Positions 35,501 to 44,810 are shown, numbered from the stretch's first letter. The stretch is 64,000 nucleotides of DNA from Desmodus rotundus (GCF_022682495.2 NC_071392.1:105886896-105950895); one strand, 5' to 3'. Translations and numbers: made by a program. The notes: generated by a model not told the origin, from the letters alone.

Positions 35501-38500
35501 CATTGAAGATGAGAGCCCAGAGTCATAGACAGAGTGAAAGGTTATTTTAGCAGTGATAATACAAGTCACCTCACGCTATAGTGAAAATGCTTTGAATTTA
35601 GGATGATAAAGCTACGTTTAGGCCTGACTCCATCAATCTTCCCCACAAATAAAATGTAGACAATTGAAATACTGCTTTGCGATCCTGTTGTGAAGAGCAG
35701 TGAGGAAACATGTGAAATCCCTCTAGAAACGGTGAAGTCTTTACTACGCAGTAACAGAAGCAACACACCACCCCTTTCTGGGAAGGCCGCACCTTGGAGT
35801 GGTAGAAGGCCAGGACGGGTCGGTTGAGCGGGAAACAGACGGAGCCTGTGGACAGGACAGCCACCGCGGGTTTCATGACGCTCAGTGTGGCCCCGAAAGG
35901 GAACACAAAGGTGAGGGCCCTGAAAGACATTAAAGAAATGTTCCAGCTTCTTAAAATAATGACTAAGAACTTTTGGAAGGTGGTACCAGTATTTCTTCAG
36001 CAATTCATCATCAAACACAAAAATTCCTCTACCCTTCAGTTTGTTAACACAAAAAGTGCTATAACTCTAGCCACAAGCTCGATAAAGCTCTTTAAGAAAC
36101 ATGAATGTAAATTTACAATCACATGTGCCCAGGGCTGTAACTGATAGAACTGAAGGAGCCCCTATGGAGGGGAAGGAGGAGGAAGCCTCGTGTTAGAAGG
36201 GAACTGGAGTGCCGCGTGAGCCCCTCTGTTCAAGTTCTCTGTTCTAAGAATGCATAAAATCCCCTGAAACCTGCTTGGTAATACCCTCACTTTATTTTTA
36301 TTTTTTTAATTTTTATTGTTATTCAATTACAGCTGTATGCCCTTTCTCCCCATCCCTCCACCCCACCCCAGCTGAACACACCTCCCTCCCCCACCTCCCC
36401 CCTCCCCCCTTGATTTGGTCCATGTGTCCTTTATAGTAGTTCCTGTAATCCCCTCTTCCCACTGTCCCCACCCCACTCCCCCCTGGCTATTGTTAGATTG
36501 TTCTTAACTTCAATGTCTCTGGCTATATTTTGTTTGCTTTTTTCTTCTATTGATTATGTTCCAGTTAAAGGTGAGATCATATGAATACCCTCAATTTAAA
36601 TAAGGGTCCAAGCATGAAATGAGTTTGTTTCCCCAAAGTTTTATGGTCCTTTAACTGTCTGACCCTGACTCAAAATAAGCCCTCAGCTTTCTTTGAATGT
36701 TACCTATTTGATTATTACTGCCTGACAATGATTGATGAGCTTTCCATATGCACCCTGTATTACTATGCAAATTAAGCCAATAAAAGCCTGTCAAGGCAAG
36801 GGTCAGGGAGCTCTCCCATTGAGAGAGTGGCCCCGCCATCCCCTTTCCTCCATAGTACTCCTCTGTCTGTGCGTCTCGTCTCAGCCACAACACCGCTGTC
36901 ACTGCTTCCCCGTGACCACATCATAATTCCAAGTCTATAGCTCTGTTACCTACACCAACTGGATGAACTAATACGAAGCTCAAGACTTAGACTGTGATCC
37001 CAGAATGTCAGAATTTTAATTCTATTATATATGTTAGACATTTTCCCCTGTATGACCTTCCTTGGTTTCATACTAAGAAAGATCTAGCCTACTCTAAGAT
37101 TATTTAAAAAATTCACCTATATTTTCTTTTAGTTCTTTTGTTTACATTTTTAATATTTAAATTTTAATCCATCTGAAATATATTTTGGGGTATGGTGTGA
37201 AAATGGAAATGTTTTTCCAAATGGCTAATCAAAAGGATGCCATCCATGCCTCAATAATTTGAAATGTCACTTTGGAATAAAATAATCCCAATTCTCCACT
37301 TGTATTTTTGGTCTGATTTTAATTTGTTTTATTACTTTTTTACTATTTCTGCATTAGTACCAAATTACTTTAGTTCTAGAGCTTTGAAATATGCTTTAAC
37401 TGCATAAAAGCACTCAACTTTTATGGGGCAAAAGTACCCCAAAATAAAAATGTAAACTGGGAAAAATATTTGCAATTCATGGAGGTCTTATAAATAAGAC
37501 AGACCATCAATAGAAAAGTGGGCAGTAAGCAGTAAACAGGAAATTCACAGAATACAATCAGCCAATAGACCCTTGAGGCCATACCACTTACTAATCATCC
37601 AAGAAGTGCAAGCTAAATAAAGAGACATCATTCTCACCAGAGTACTCCAGGACGGCAAGAGAGGAGAAGAAGGTGTGTGTTCACACAGACCCAGTGCTAC
37701 AAACTGCCTGGAGGGCAAGCCGGCCAAGCAGCACTTTTGGCAAAGCATCAGTTGGGAGACCTTTGACCCAGAAATTCCAATGCTAAGAATCTAAACCATT
37801 GAAATATTAGCGTAAGTGCACAAAAATTGTACATACAAAGATGTTCACTTTGTGCTTTGTTATTTGTAATAACAAATATGGAGCTGTTTCTAGTAACAAT
37901 ATGGAACAGAAGTTAAAGAGTACAGGCCCTGGAGCACACTGGGTAGGTCCAAAACTAAATTCTGACACTTAGTCCCTGAGCTTAGTTAATTCATCTCTTT
38001 TATCTTGGTCTATAACCTTAGAGAATTGTTGTGAGGATTAAATGAGGTAATGCATGCCTGTCACATAGCAAGTGCTTGACAAATGTTAGATGGTATTATT
38101 AAAGCAAAGTATTATACTGCCCTGGCCGGTGTGGCTCAGTGGATTGAGCAACAGCCTGCAAACAGGAAGGTCGCTAGTTCCATTCCCAGCCAAAGCACAT
38201 GCCTGGGTTGCAGGCCAGGTCCCTGGTTGGGAGCATGCATGAGGCAACAGATCAGTGTTTCTCAATCTCTCCCTCTCTATCTCCCTTCCCTTCCCCTCTC
38301 TCTAAAAATAAATAAATAAAACCTTTAAACAAAAATATTATAAATTACCTAAATGTTCTAGAATAGAAGATTAGTTAGATAAATTGAGATAAATCCAATT
38401 TTATCTAGTCATTATATATGTAGAAAAGTCTAGAAACCTAAATACCATACTGTTAAGACCGATTATGTTTGGCATGGATTTATAGTGAAGGACTTCTATT

Positions 38501-41500
38501 TTCTTTTTTTCTTTTTCAGAAAAAATGTATTTTTCTTTATATTTTCTTCAAACTCCTTTAATGTGTGGTTTGATAGAAACCTATATCTTTTACTATCTGC
38601 TTCTGCTTTTTTTTAACCATTCGAGATTACATTGTATTAGTTTCAGGGTTAGTACAGCATAGGGGTTAGACAATCATATACTCTGAACCGTTCAAACTGT
38701 CTTTCTGGTGAGAATTACTTCTGTAATCAACAACTCTTCGTTCTGGAAAAGAAAACTCCTCGCAGCAACCAAGGCCCGTTCTGCAGCCGGCCTCAGAAAC
38801 ACTCACTGGGCATCGTTCCCACCGCGCTCCTCGTCGACAATGCCAGGCACCATCTTCCCCGCAGCTCGGCTCATCTCCCTTGAAGAAAAATATGAAAATG
38901 TAGTGAACTAAAAAAATTTAGGAATTCCACACTCCATTCATTAGTAGCATACACTAGATGCAAGGACTTTGCAGACTTGTTCAAGATACTTTTTTTTTTT
39001 TTTTTAAGATACAATTCTTGGTAACTAAAGGTAGGTATACACCCACCATACACCTACATCTCTTTTGGAAAACTTGCAAAAGTTAACAGTAATGTATAAG
39101 GATCAGTTCCTATTTCTTGAGACCTAAGGGATGGGTTCACGTACTTAACCCGTATTCTAGTCTAGTATTCTAGACTCTATCATCTGACCCAGCAGAGCAC
39201 CTGGCATGCAGCAAGTTCAAGTGTGGAAGGAATCATTTTTAATACAGGGAGAAGCTCAGAGAAGGCACCTGATATTGTCCCCTCATGTACTCATTTCCCA
39301 CTTCCCCAAAGCCCGTAATTTATGTTATAGGTTCCGGTGGATCGGAAAACACACCTATTCAGCCTACACAGCCAGGAGAGCAGATCCCAGAGAATTACGG
39401 AGAAGTGGAACTGGAACCCTGTATGTTCATTCAATCCCTGTCCAAAACAGGCCCTATTTCTGTGCTTTTTGGATTACATGAATCAATGAAGTCTCTCTAT
39501 TGTTTAATCCCATTTGAATAAGGTTTGCTGTTGCTTGTAAATGCAAGTATTCCAAATGCAAAAGGGTGAATGTGGAGTGAGGTTTCAAAACATAGGAATA
39601 TAAATTGATGGATGAGAAGTAATACAGTAAAATAAATTATACCATAAAAGCATATAAAACAAAAGGAAAAGAGAATAGAAGGGCCAGGGAAAAGATCGTG
39701 TGAGAAGAGAGGAGGGCAGATTCATGTAGGAAAGATGAGTCATTTATAAAGACATTTCTGCTTTCAACACGCTTACCTATTTAACACTCCATTGGAAACT
39801 AGAGCTTCTTTAGGATGGAAATACTTATAATATACATTTCTAACCACAGCATCTTTAAGGGAAAAACAGAGGAAGACAGATTTTAGATTAGAAATAAGTG
39901 TGATATTAGAGACTTAAACCTGAAAGGAACTCAAGTCCCATCCCTTTCACTTTATAAACAGAAGCAGCCCAGACCCAGAAGGTCCAGAGGACCAGTGAGG
40001 CCAGAGCACCAGACCACGTACTCTCACAGCCCAAGGCTTTGGCCACTGTCCTAGTCGGCCCATGGGGCTACAATACGAATAATAAATAGGAAATTACTGC
40101 TTCTATTAAATTAACAATAATAATTACCATTATTAACCATGATTCCATATTCTTCTAGGAGGAAGTTAATGTTGGTGTCGTATCTGGACTCCCCGCCCTC
40201 CCCCAGCATCACCAGGATATCTCCACCACCGTCCAGGTACTTCTTCAGGACTTCGAACTACACAAAGGAAAAACACCGTCTGTGAACATACCCAAAGACT
40301 TTCGTCCAACACGTTATGAATAAGACCTTTACTACCTGAAAAGTAAACACTTTGAAACTATAATGCACTTAAATATAAATGTATGTAAGACGATATAAAA
40401 TGTACTCTATGCAGGACTTCCAGGCTTGTCTGCACATACAAAGCTCCAGCCAGGGCCGGCCCGCTCACGTGGTTAGCGCGTCACCCTGATACAGCAACGC
40501 TGCCAGTTTGACCCCCAGTCAGGGCACCCACACCAATGAACCAACCAATGAAGACACAACCCAGTGGAACAACAACTCTATGTCTGCCTATCTCTCTTCC
40601 CCTTCTCTGTCTCTCTAAAATCAATCAATAAAAATAAATAAACGTAAAGCTCCAAAACAATCAAACTAAATGGACATTTTCCACGTTGACTAGACAGTGA
40701 ATCAGAGTGGAAAACTATTAGCTAAAGGAAGCTCACCGGTCTCCTTCATTCAGCAGCATCCCTGGCCCTTACCTTACTAGATGCCAACTGCGCCTACTCT
40801 CTCCTCAGAAACTACCATTCTGATTTTCTCTTTATGAATGTGACTACCCTAGGTACATCATATAAATGGAATCATACAGTATCTGTCTTTTTGTGACTGG
40901 CTTATTCACTTAGCATACTGTCCTCAATATTCATTTACTTTCCAGCATGTATCAGAATTGCCTTCTTTTTTAAGACTAAATAATAAATCATCGTACATAC
41001 AAGGTCTATCCTGAAAGAGTCCAGCCATTGGTAATATAATGAGAACAGTTTGCACGACATCGATGTAACCTGGCAGCCAAGGAGAGAGGACTGGAATGCG
41101 CACACGGGAACAATGATGACTTCACTGTACTAGTCGGTGGGGGTGGTAGACGCCATTGAGTGAGCATGTGTACTGTGTGGCCATCACATTCAAGATGACT
41201 GAGTAGAGCAACAAACCTGCATCAAATTTTGCGTTAAGCCTGAACCTTCCTCTGTGGAAACTACCCAAATGATTGAGAAGGCTGCAGCTATGGGCAACTG
41301 GTGATTGGCAGCTTCATCACAACAATGTACCCACTCATGCATCACGTCTTGTGCAGTTTTTGGTGAAACATCAAATCGCCCAGGTGACCCAGCCCTGCTA
41401 CAGACGAGATTTTGTGCCCTGTGACTTCTGGCTTTTCCCAAAACTAAAATCACCTTTGAAAGGGAAGAGATTTCAGACCATTGATGCGATTCAGGAAAAT

Positions 41501-43142
41501 ATGATGGGGCAGCTGATGGTGACTGGGAGAACTGTGTGAGGTCCCAAGGTGCCTATTTTAAAGGGACTGAGGAGGCATCACTGTCCTATGTACAATGTTT
41601 CTTGTACCTTGTATCTTCTTCAATAAATGTTTCTATTTTTTATATCACATGGCTGGGTACTTTCTGGACATGGCTCGTACACGCCACATTTTGTTTATCC
41701 ATTCATCTGTTGGTGGACACTTGGGTCGCTTCCACCTTTTGGCTATTGTGAATAATGCAAACATGGATATACAAATAACTAACTCTTTGAGATCTTGCTT
41801 TCAGTTCTTTTGGATATATGTATATCCAGAAGTGGGACTGCCGGCTCATGTAATTCTACTTTTAATTTTGAGGAACGACCACACCGTCTCAGGCTGCACG
41901 GTTTGTTTTCACCACCAGTGCACAAGGGCTCCGATTTCTTTACATCTTTGCCGACATTGTTACTTGTGTTCTGGGTTTTGCATTTATAATTCTTTGTCTG
42001 TTCCATGAAATAAAATAAATAAATGGTTTGATTTAAAATGGGATTTTCCTATTTTCAAAGCAAAAACATGGCAAAGAAGTACAGCTGACACTGAATTAGC
42101 CTGCAGTACAGGTCCGGCACTTTACACGCATTATCTCATTTAATCATCTCAACAATTCAGCGATCAAGAGAGAGAGGACGTCATTACCTTAAAGCAACAC
42201 TGGAAGTCATCGATAAGAATTTAAGTCCAGGACGTCAGAGCCCATGCTCCTACCCATCTCAGTACAGTTCTTCTTTGCAGGTATTTCTTACCTCGGCTGC
42301 AGTGAACTTTTCCCTTGGCCCCGCTGTAATCCACAGTTTCACCCCAATTAACTTCTCAGATGTGATTTCATCTTTTAAGCTACAAATACGATTTTAAAAG
42401 AAGTGTTAGACCCATAATTAAACCAACATATGAGTCATTTTAGTCTCTAGGCTGAATGGGAAAGGAGGCCACAGAGGCCCAGAGATGAAAGTATTTAGAG
42501 GTACCCAGTCTAGCCCCTCTCCCAAAGTGAGAATCCCCTCTACAAGCTTGTACCCGGGTTGCTGGCCTCTGTTCAAATACTTCCTATAAGCCAAGTTAAA
42601 CTGTGCTAGAGCGTCAAGAATCCCTCAACTACTAACGCAGTCAGCTCTACTACCAGCTTGTATGGTTACATATCCTTCCCCACTAAAAAAAACTACACAT
42701 CTACAAAAACAGAGACATGGTCTCATTTTTCCTTTCTCTGAACTGTACTATCAACCCAAGCTGAAATATGGAAAAAGCCTCTCACCTCTTAAAAAGTTGT
42801 ATATGTATAATTACAATAAGTTTTTATTTGTGACTTTGGGGACAACTTAATAATATGCTAATTGCCAATTTTCAAAAGAGATACTTTAATAATTTATTTA
42901 CTTCTGAATGATCTTTGTATTGAGCTCCTCCCACCTAAACAATCTGTCTTACATAAGAAAGTAAAGACTTTCAGTTTCAACCAGCAGGCTATTATCTGGA
43001 AGGGAAACCATTCACAAGGTCACCTCTGAATTTTCCAGTTGCTCCGAAGTCTCTTCTGCATGGATTTATAGCCATTGGTGGTAGTAAAGACTTCCTTTTT
43101 GTAAGCATTGAAAAGAATGGTGCTCCGAAGCTCCTTCTCCAT
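20545..43142 (-). CDS. IFT52: IFT52, intraflagellar transport protein 52 (IFT-B core), complete
   Basis: Thirteen coding exons on the minus strand join in phase to 1314 nt, or 437 residues plus stop. This is the same length as the human protein as I recall it. Codons 1 to about 270 form the GIFT domain (WITAGPREKFTAAE, VMLGEGGESRYDTNINFLLE, FPFGATLSVMKP, GSVCFPLNRPVLAFYHSK, KLAVLGSCHMFSDQY). The middle segment (about 280-360, with EQLNVKHEPLQLIQPQFETP and PPSFRELPPPPLELFDLDE) is the region that holds IFT88/IFT70. The C-terminal helical part (LEFYVRKCGDILGVTSKLP to the stop) pairs with IFT46. In cilia IFT52 ties IFT-B together and is needed for assembly. The start codon is the one in the first coding exon, MEKELRSTILFNAYKKE. 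Exon order and phases show an intact gene, not a processed copy. Confidence 0.98.
20593..22160 (-). other. IFT52 last intron
   Basis: Contains an L2 3' end at 21690-22095 next to the exon and otherwise unassigned sequence. No additional exon was seen. Confidence 0.6.
21690..22095 (+). repeat. L2 LINE 3'-end fragment
   Basis: Shows the clear L2 order GACTTTGCACAGGTCTTCCC, GCTGTGAGGCCTCCCCGACC, GCTAGAATGGGAGTTCCATC and ACTTAATAAATACTTGCAGA. It ends about 65 bp from an IFT52 exon. Confidence 0.8.
22161..22306 (-). CDS. IFT52: IFT52 coding exon 12
   Basis: Completes Cys374: TEEDLEFYVRKCGDILGVTS then KLPKDQQDAKHILEHIFFQV and VEFKKLNQ, ending at 422. The acceptor is GTGCTTAG|GTACCG and the donor AACCAG|GTACAG. 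It encodes the IFT46-binding helical region. Confidence 0.97.
22838..23070 (-). mobile_element. GC-rich tRNA-derived bat SINE, reverse orientation
   Basis: It carries ATCCTCACCTGAGGACATTT, TTTTTAGAGAGACAGTGTGA, ACATCGCCGAGAGAGGAGCA and a reversed head ending CTCACTGGCCAGGGC. The 'tcctcacctgaggacatttt' segment marks a subfamily different from the other copies here. Confidence 0.8.
23090..23990 (-). repeat. Old L1-like fragments
   Basis: The sequence has 'gatgctacaattaataatctc', 'gtggggtgaactgctagaac' and 'aaatgctgggtcac', characteristic of reversed L1M. A similar decayed copy follows at about 23780-23980. Confidence 0.5.
24563..24671 (-). CDS. IFT52: IFT52 coding exon 11
   Basis: Residues 338-373: VFPPSFRELPPPPLELFDLD then ETFSSEKARLAQITNK, plus T of Cys374. 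The acceptor is CCTTTCAG|GTTTTC and the donor AAGT|GTAAGT. Confidence 0.97.
25678..25765 (-). CDS. IFT52: IFT52 coding exon 10
   Basis: Completes codon 308 and runs to Ala337: AYEQLNVKHEPLQLIQPQFE then TPLPALQPA. The acceptor is CCAACACAG|GGCTTA and the donor CCAGCG|GTGAGTG. It lies in the segment that contacts IFT88. Confidence 0.97.
26340..26560 (-). repeat. MIR SINE, reverse orientation
   Basis: Reverse MIR motifs: ATTGAGCACCTACTAAATGC, CATTTAATCCTCAAAACAAC and GAGGAAACAGAGGTGTAGAG. It lies in the intron between IFT52 coding exons 9 and 10. Confidence 0.8.
26930..27310 (+). repeat. L2 LINE fragment
   Basis: Contains GCCTTCCCTGCTCGCCCCAG, 'tttagcattactgtaaaaacc' and 'aggagctctgtcttcgctga' in L2 order. 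Diverged. Confidence 0.5.
27579..27770 (+). mobile_element. Ves SINE
   Basis: It begins CCTGGCTGGTGAGGCGCAAT and has the core GTTCAGTTCCCAGTCAGGGC, duplicated as GGTTCGATCCCCAGTCAGGG, then an A-rich tail. Short flanks TGTTTCCT on both sides look like a target-site duplication. Confidence 0.87.
28147..28301 (-). CDS. IFT52: IFT52 coding exon 9
   Basis: Residues 257-307 plus two bases of codon 308: ISDYMMLPDTATLSERLRVC, LQEGEENPRDFTTLFDLSIY, QLDITSLTKVI. The acceptor is GCTTTCAG|ATCTCC. The donor, ATCAA|GTCAGT, has C at position +3. Codon 308 becomes AAG (Lys) where I recall Glu in human. Confidence 0.95.
29010..29345 (+). repeat. L1M 3' UTR fragment
   Basis: Sense-order motifs 'taaatgcccagcaactggagg', 'caaatatactacagtgcaaa' and a late 'attattgtacgtgctttcgaatt'-type segment. 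It lies in the large IFT52 intron 5' to coding exon 9. Confidence 0.65.
30790..31000 (+). repeat. MIR SINE
   Basis: Shows AGGAGACCTGGATTTGGGTC, 'ttcgtttcttcatcataaaatg' and 'gaagcttaaataaggtgg'. Moderately diverged. Confidence 0.65.
31298..31499 (+). mobile_element. Full-length Ves SINE with 15-bp target-site duplication
   Basis: It begins CCCTGGCTGGTGCGGCTCAG, has the core GGTTCAATTCCCTGTCAGGG and ends (TAAA)n. Perfect copies of AAAAATTCAATTCAG flank it (31283-31297 and 31500-31514). It is a fairly young insertion. Confidence 0.95.
31833..32228 (+). mobile_element. 5'-truncated bat L1 (3' UTR) with target-site duplication
   Basis: The sequence from 'atgaacagtaaaatgacagc' through GACCCATGGACATGAACTAT and CATAATCAATAAATATATTT to an A-rich end is the L1 3' UTR type seen in bats. 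AAAAGTGTTTTT flanks it (31821-31832 and 32229-32240). It is antisense to IFT52 and ends 34 bp from the donor of coding exon 8. Confidence 0.85.
32263..32331 (-). CDS. IFT52: IFT52 coding exon 8
   Basis: Residues 234-256: DVVFQWLTTEDIHLNQIDAE then DPE. The acceptor is TTCATCCAG|GATGTT and the donor CCAGAG|GTAGGAGG. A Ves SINE lies about 200 bp upstream and an L1 3' end lies about 34 bp downstream of the donor, unusually close for both. Confidence 0.96.
32531..32729 (-). mobile_element. Ves SINE, reverse orientation, with target-site duplication
   Basis: It reads TTAAAAGATTTTATTAATTT through GTGTGGTTGCCTCTTGCGCA to GAGCCACACCAGCCAAGG. The flanks GAAATTTATAATTT and GAAATTTGTAATTT differ at one position. 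It lies in the IFT52 intron upstream of coding exon 8. Confidence 0.92.
33220..33650 (+). repeat. L2 LINE 3'-end fragment
   Basis: Shows CTCAGGTCTGACTATGCCCA, CTTTCTGCACAAAGTTCAAA and the end 'gggctctgaacagctggctctcaatgaat'. It lies between IFT52 coding exons 7 and 8. Confidence 0.7.
33727..33813 (-). CDS. IFT52: IFT52 coding exon 7
   Basis: Residues 205-233: NQGGKLAVLGSCHMFSDQYL then DKEENSKIM. The acceptor is CACCTGCAG|AACCAA and the donor ATCATG|GTAAGC. It is identical to the human stretch as I remember it. Confidence 0.97.
34006..34060 (+). repeat. (ATTCT)n pentanucleotide microsatellite, 11 units
   Basis: Eleven perfect TCTAT units in a row, that is ATTCT on the plus strand and AGAAT on the IFT52 transcript strand. 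It lies in the IFT52 intron between coding exons 6 and 7. Confidence 0.97.
35240..35490 (-). mobile_element. Bat L1 3' UTR fragment, reverse orientation
   Basis: 'ttgaatttattggggtgatattggttaa', then 'gttcaccaccccaagtcgagtctcc' and a C-rich end is a segment I recognise as common in bat L1 tails. It lies about 300 bp from IFT52 coding exon 6. Confidence 0.7.
35793..35919 (-). CDS. IFT52: IFT52 coding exon 6
   Basis: Completes Gln162: ALTFVFPFGATLSVMKPAVA then VLSTGSVCFPLNRPVLAFYH and SK, ending at residue 204. The acceptor is CTTTCAG|GGCCCT and the donor TCCAAG|GTGCGG. Confidence 0.97.
36283..36590 (-). mobile_element. Bat L1 3' UTR fragment, reverse orientation
   Basis: 'ttattgttattcaattacagctgtatgcc', a C-rich purine-poor block and 'gtccatgtgtcctttatagtag' are the reversed 3' UTR of a bat L1 type. 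The end 'gttccagttaaaggtgagatcat' is the L1-body side. Confidence 0.75.
37030..37440 (-). repeat. Old L1 ORF2-end fragment, reverse orientation
   Basis: The reversed L1M ORF2 end is recognisable: 'aatccatctgaaatatattttggg', 'tgtttttccaaatggctaatc', 'ttctgcattagtaccaaattac'. Diverged and not coding. Confidence 0.65.
37455..37890 (+). repeat. Old L1 fragment
   Basis: Sense L1M motifs: 'aaatatttgcaattcatgg', 'gaaattcacagaatacaat', 'agaagtgcaagctaaataa', 'gacccagaaattccaatgc'. Confidence 0.65.
37900..38115 (+). repeat. MIR SINE
   Basis: Motifs AGAGTACAGGCCCTGGAGCA, 'gaattgttgtgaggattaaatgagg' and 'catagcaagtgcttgacaaatg'. Confidence 0.75.
38120..38325 (+). mobile_element. Full-length Ves SINE
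   Basis: It begins GCCCTGGCCGGTGTGGCTCA and ends CTCTAAAAATAAATAAATAA. The flanks AAGTATTATA and AAATATTATA look like a slightly decayed duplication. Confidence 0.92.
38807..38878 (-). CDS. IFT52: IFT52 coding exon 5
   Basis: Completes Arg138: EMSRAAGKMVPGIVDEERGG then NDA, plus CA of Gln162. The acceptor is TCTTCAAG|GGAGAT and the donor GCCCA|GTGAGTG. This loop is the least conserved part of the N-terminal domain compared with human. Confidence 0.95.
39777..39852 (-). CDS. IFT52: IFT52 coding exon 4
   Basis: Completes Asp113: DAVVRNVYYKYFHPKEALVS then NGVLN, plus two bases of Arg138. The acceptor is CCTTAAAG|ATGCTG and the donor AATAG|GTAAGC. Confidence 0.96.
40128..40257 (-). CDS. IFT52: IFT52 coding exon 3
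   Basis: Residues 70-112: FEVLKKYLDGGGDILVMLGE then GGESRYDTNINFLLEEYGIM and VNN, plus one base of Asp113. The acceptor is TTGTGTAG|TTCGAA and the donor AATAATG|GTAATT. Confidence 0.97.
40449..40645 (+). mobile_element. Ves-related SINE (second subfamily) with target-site duplication
   Basis: It begins GCCAGGGCCGGCCCGCTCAC and has the core TTTGACCCCCAGTCAGGGCA, then CAGTGGAACAACAACTCTAT and an A-rich tail. AAAGCTCCA flanks it on both sides (40440-40448 and 40646-40654). Confidence 0.9.
41000..41677 (+). mobile_element. Mariner-family DNA transposon, internally deleted
   Basis: Imperfect inverted ends (left CAAGGTCTATCCTGAAAGAG, right in reverse complement CGAGCCATGTCCAGAAAGTA) are flanked by TA dinucleotides at 40998-40999 and 41678-41679. 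The 678-bp element is about half of a complete mariner. Its right half still encodes the transposase end, with WQLHHNNVPTH and DFVPCDFWLFPKLK as degenerate forms of the HHDNAPAH and DLAPCDFFLFP motifs. Confidence 0.9.
41273..41539 (+). pseudogene. Mariner transposase remnant (C-terminal part)
   Basis: An 88-codon frame holds the two downstream catalytic-triad blocks of the mariner D,D34D transposase. The Asp of the HDN block is replaced by Asn (HHNN). An N-terminal piece around 41215-41290 (CIKFCVKPEPSSVETTQMIE) is out of frame with it across the deletion. It cannot make an active transposase. Confidence 0.85.
42095..42270 (-). repeat. MIR SINE, reverse orientation
   Basis: Reverse MIR: GGCACTTTACACGCATTATC, 'catttaatcatctcaacaattc' and 'gtcagagcccatgctcctacc'. 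It stops about 20 bp from IFT52 coding exon 2. Confidence 0.7.
42292..42379 (-). CDS. IFT52: IFT52 coding exon 2
   Basis: Residues 40-69: SLKDEITSEKLIGVKLWITA then GPREKFTAAE. The acceptor is TTTGTAG|CTTAAA and the donor GCCGAG|GTAAGA. It contains the GIFT-domain WITAGPREKF core. Confidence 0.97.
43024..43142 (-). CDS. IFT52: IFT52 first coding exon
   Basis: MEKELRSTILFNAYKKEVFT to WKIQ plus two bases of Ser40. The exon begins at 43148 with six untranslated bases after a pyrimidine-rich acceptor (TTTTTTCCGTAG|GTAACC). The donor is CAGAG|GTGACC. Confidence 0.96.
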
Positions 43143-43404
43143 GGTTACCTACGGAAAAAAGAAGGGACCAGAAAAAGACAAACAATAAAATGTACTCCAA
43201 AAGACCCCAAGAGGAACAAAATAGTCTACTTCTTCTAATTTAATGAGAAAGGGTATAAAGCTGCAACCTAGCTACGAAATCTCTGCAGTTCTCAAAGGTT
43301 GCGAGTGAAATGCATAATCATAGCTGCAGAAACCTATGGCCAACGCTGGCAACCAGCCTACTTCCACGGCGCTGCCCCGCCATCACCCTCCCCCCGAGGG
43401 AGAC

Positions 43405-44810
43405 CATGACTCCTCACTGCTCACTGCTGTTAACTGGGACGTACGGTCTTCTAGATTCTTTTTATACATACAGTAACTTACAGATTTATTTACGAAATAG
43501 GATCGTATCATATGCACTATTTTCCAACACACTTTTTTCACCTAACCCTGAATCTTTCACATCTTTCCATGTTGGTACATAGGTGTCACTTTTTTTAAAG
43601 TGCTGCACAGTATTCCATTTTATGGCTGTACCGTTATTAACTAGTTATATACAGATTGATATCTTTTTTTTCAAAATGTTTGCTAGTAAAACAATGCTGC
43701 AAATATTAACCATCCATGAGCATGATTTTTTTTTAAAAAAGGTTTTATTTATTTATTTTTTAGAGAGAGCGGAAGGGAGGGAGAAAGAGAGGGAGAGAAA
43801 CATCAATGTGTGGTTGCCTCTCACATGACCCCCAATGGGGATCTGGCCCACAACCCAGGCCTGTGCCCTGACTGGGAATTGAACCAACGACCCTTTGGTT
43901 CACAGCCCATGCTCAATCCACTGAGCTACGCCAGCCAGGGCTGAGCATGTTTTTGTGTACTTTCCATATTTGTAGAATAAATTCCTACCTGTTGAAGGGC
44001 TAAATTGTTTCCACATTGCCCTCCAAACAATTCTAATTTTCACTTCCACTCATACTAATACAATCCTGTTTCTGATCACTTTCATCTCTTCTAGTAAGAT
44101 AGGCACCCCCCAGTATTTTTTAATTAGCACTCTCAAACAGTGAGATGGCCATCTTTCGCTATGTTTATTAGCCACTTGTATTTCTTCTGATTTTCTTGCT
44201 CATGCACTCTCCTCATTTTTCTATTGGGTTTAATATTCTTCTAATCAATCATTCAACAAATAATTTCACAAATTTCTTTGTCTTTAGATGTAGCTTATGG
44301 GAGCTTTTTTGGTTTGCTTTGGTGAAATTTTGCAGGTCACACAGAAGATTTTAATAGAATCAAAAGTTTTAATCTTTTCCTTTTGGGCTTCTGGATCGCA
44401 TGATGTATTTTGAAGAATTTTTACCATGCTAAGATTATAAATACACCCAATGATGTTTTCCTCATGTATTTTTATGTCATTTTTTAAAATTTTGGTACCT
44501 TTGGAATTTATGTTGGTGCTCAACATGAATTTGTTGGTTTTTACTAGAAAGCTGTCTGACACCAATCCAACTTTTCAATGCTGATTTACAACATCACCTA
44601 CAAATATCTGGATTTCATTCTGAATACGATATATTCTATCCAGCTGTAAGTTCCTGCTCAGTTCCATACTATTTTAATCACTATCACTATACAACGTTAT
44701 AATTTCTGATGATACTGGACAGCTAATCCCCCTTATTACTCTTATTTTTTAAATATTCCTAGCTAGTCTCACATATTGATTTTTCCAGTTTAACTTTAAA
44801 ATCATTTTGT
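43405..44810 (-). repeat. Old L1/HAL1-type segment, split by a Ves SINE
   Basis: Pieces on both sides of the SINE ('tctttccatgttggtacataggtg', 'tagtaaaacaatgctgcaaat', then 'ttctaattttcacttccactc', 'tttggaatttatgttggtgct') read as one reversed L1-like element. It lies in IFT52 intron 1. Confidence 0.6.
43728..43942 (-). mobile_element. Ves SINE, reverse orientation
   Basis: It reads TTTATTTATTTTTTAGAGAG through CATCAATGTGTGGTTGCCTC to CTGAGCTACGCCAGCCAGGG. TGAGCATG on both sides is the likely duplication. It is inserted in the older L1-like segment. Confidence 0.92.

Larger units (their letters stand above)
40740..42010 (+). repeat. Old L1 3' UTR-type segment split by a mariner
   Basis: Left part 40740-40999 ('gaatgtgactaccctaggtac', 'aaatggaatcatacagtatctg', 'ttattcacttagcatactgtcc') and right part 41680-42010 ('ttgtttatccattcatctgttg', 'tattgtgaataatgcaaacatgg') are contiguous in L1-derived repeats once the mariner is removed. 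This dates the mariner after the L1. Confidence 0.75.

Noticed and set aside
41273..41539. Mariner transposase as a functional or domesticated gene
   Set aside because: Only the C-terminal part remains, the HDN Asp is Asn, and the N-terminal piece is out of frame. No promoter or spliced exon joins it to a host gene.
15521..43142. IFT52 or MYBL2 as processed pseudogenes
   Set aside because: Every exon has proper splice sites, phases close and no frameshift or premature stop was found.
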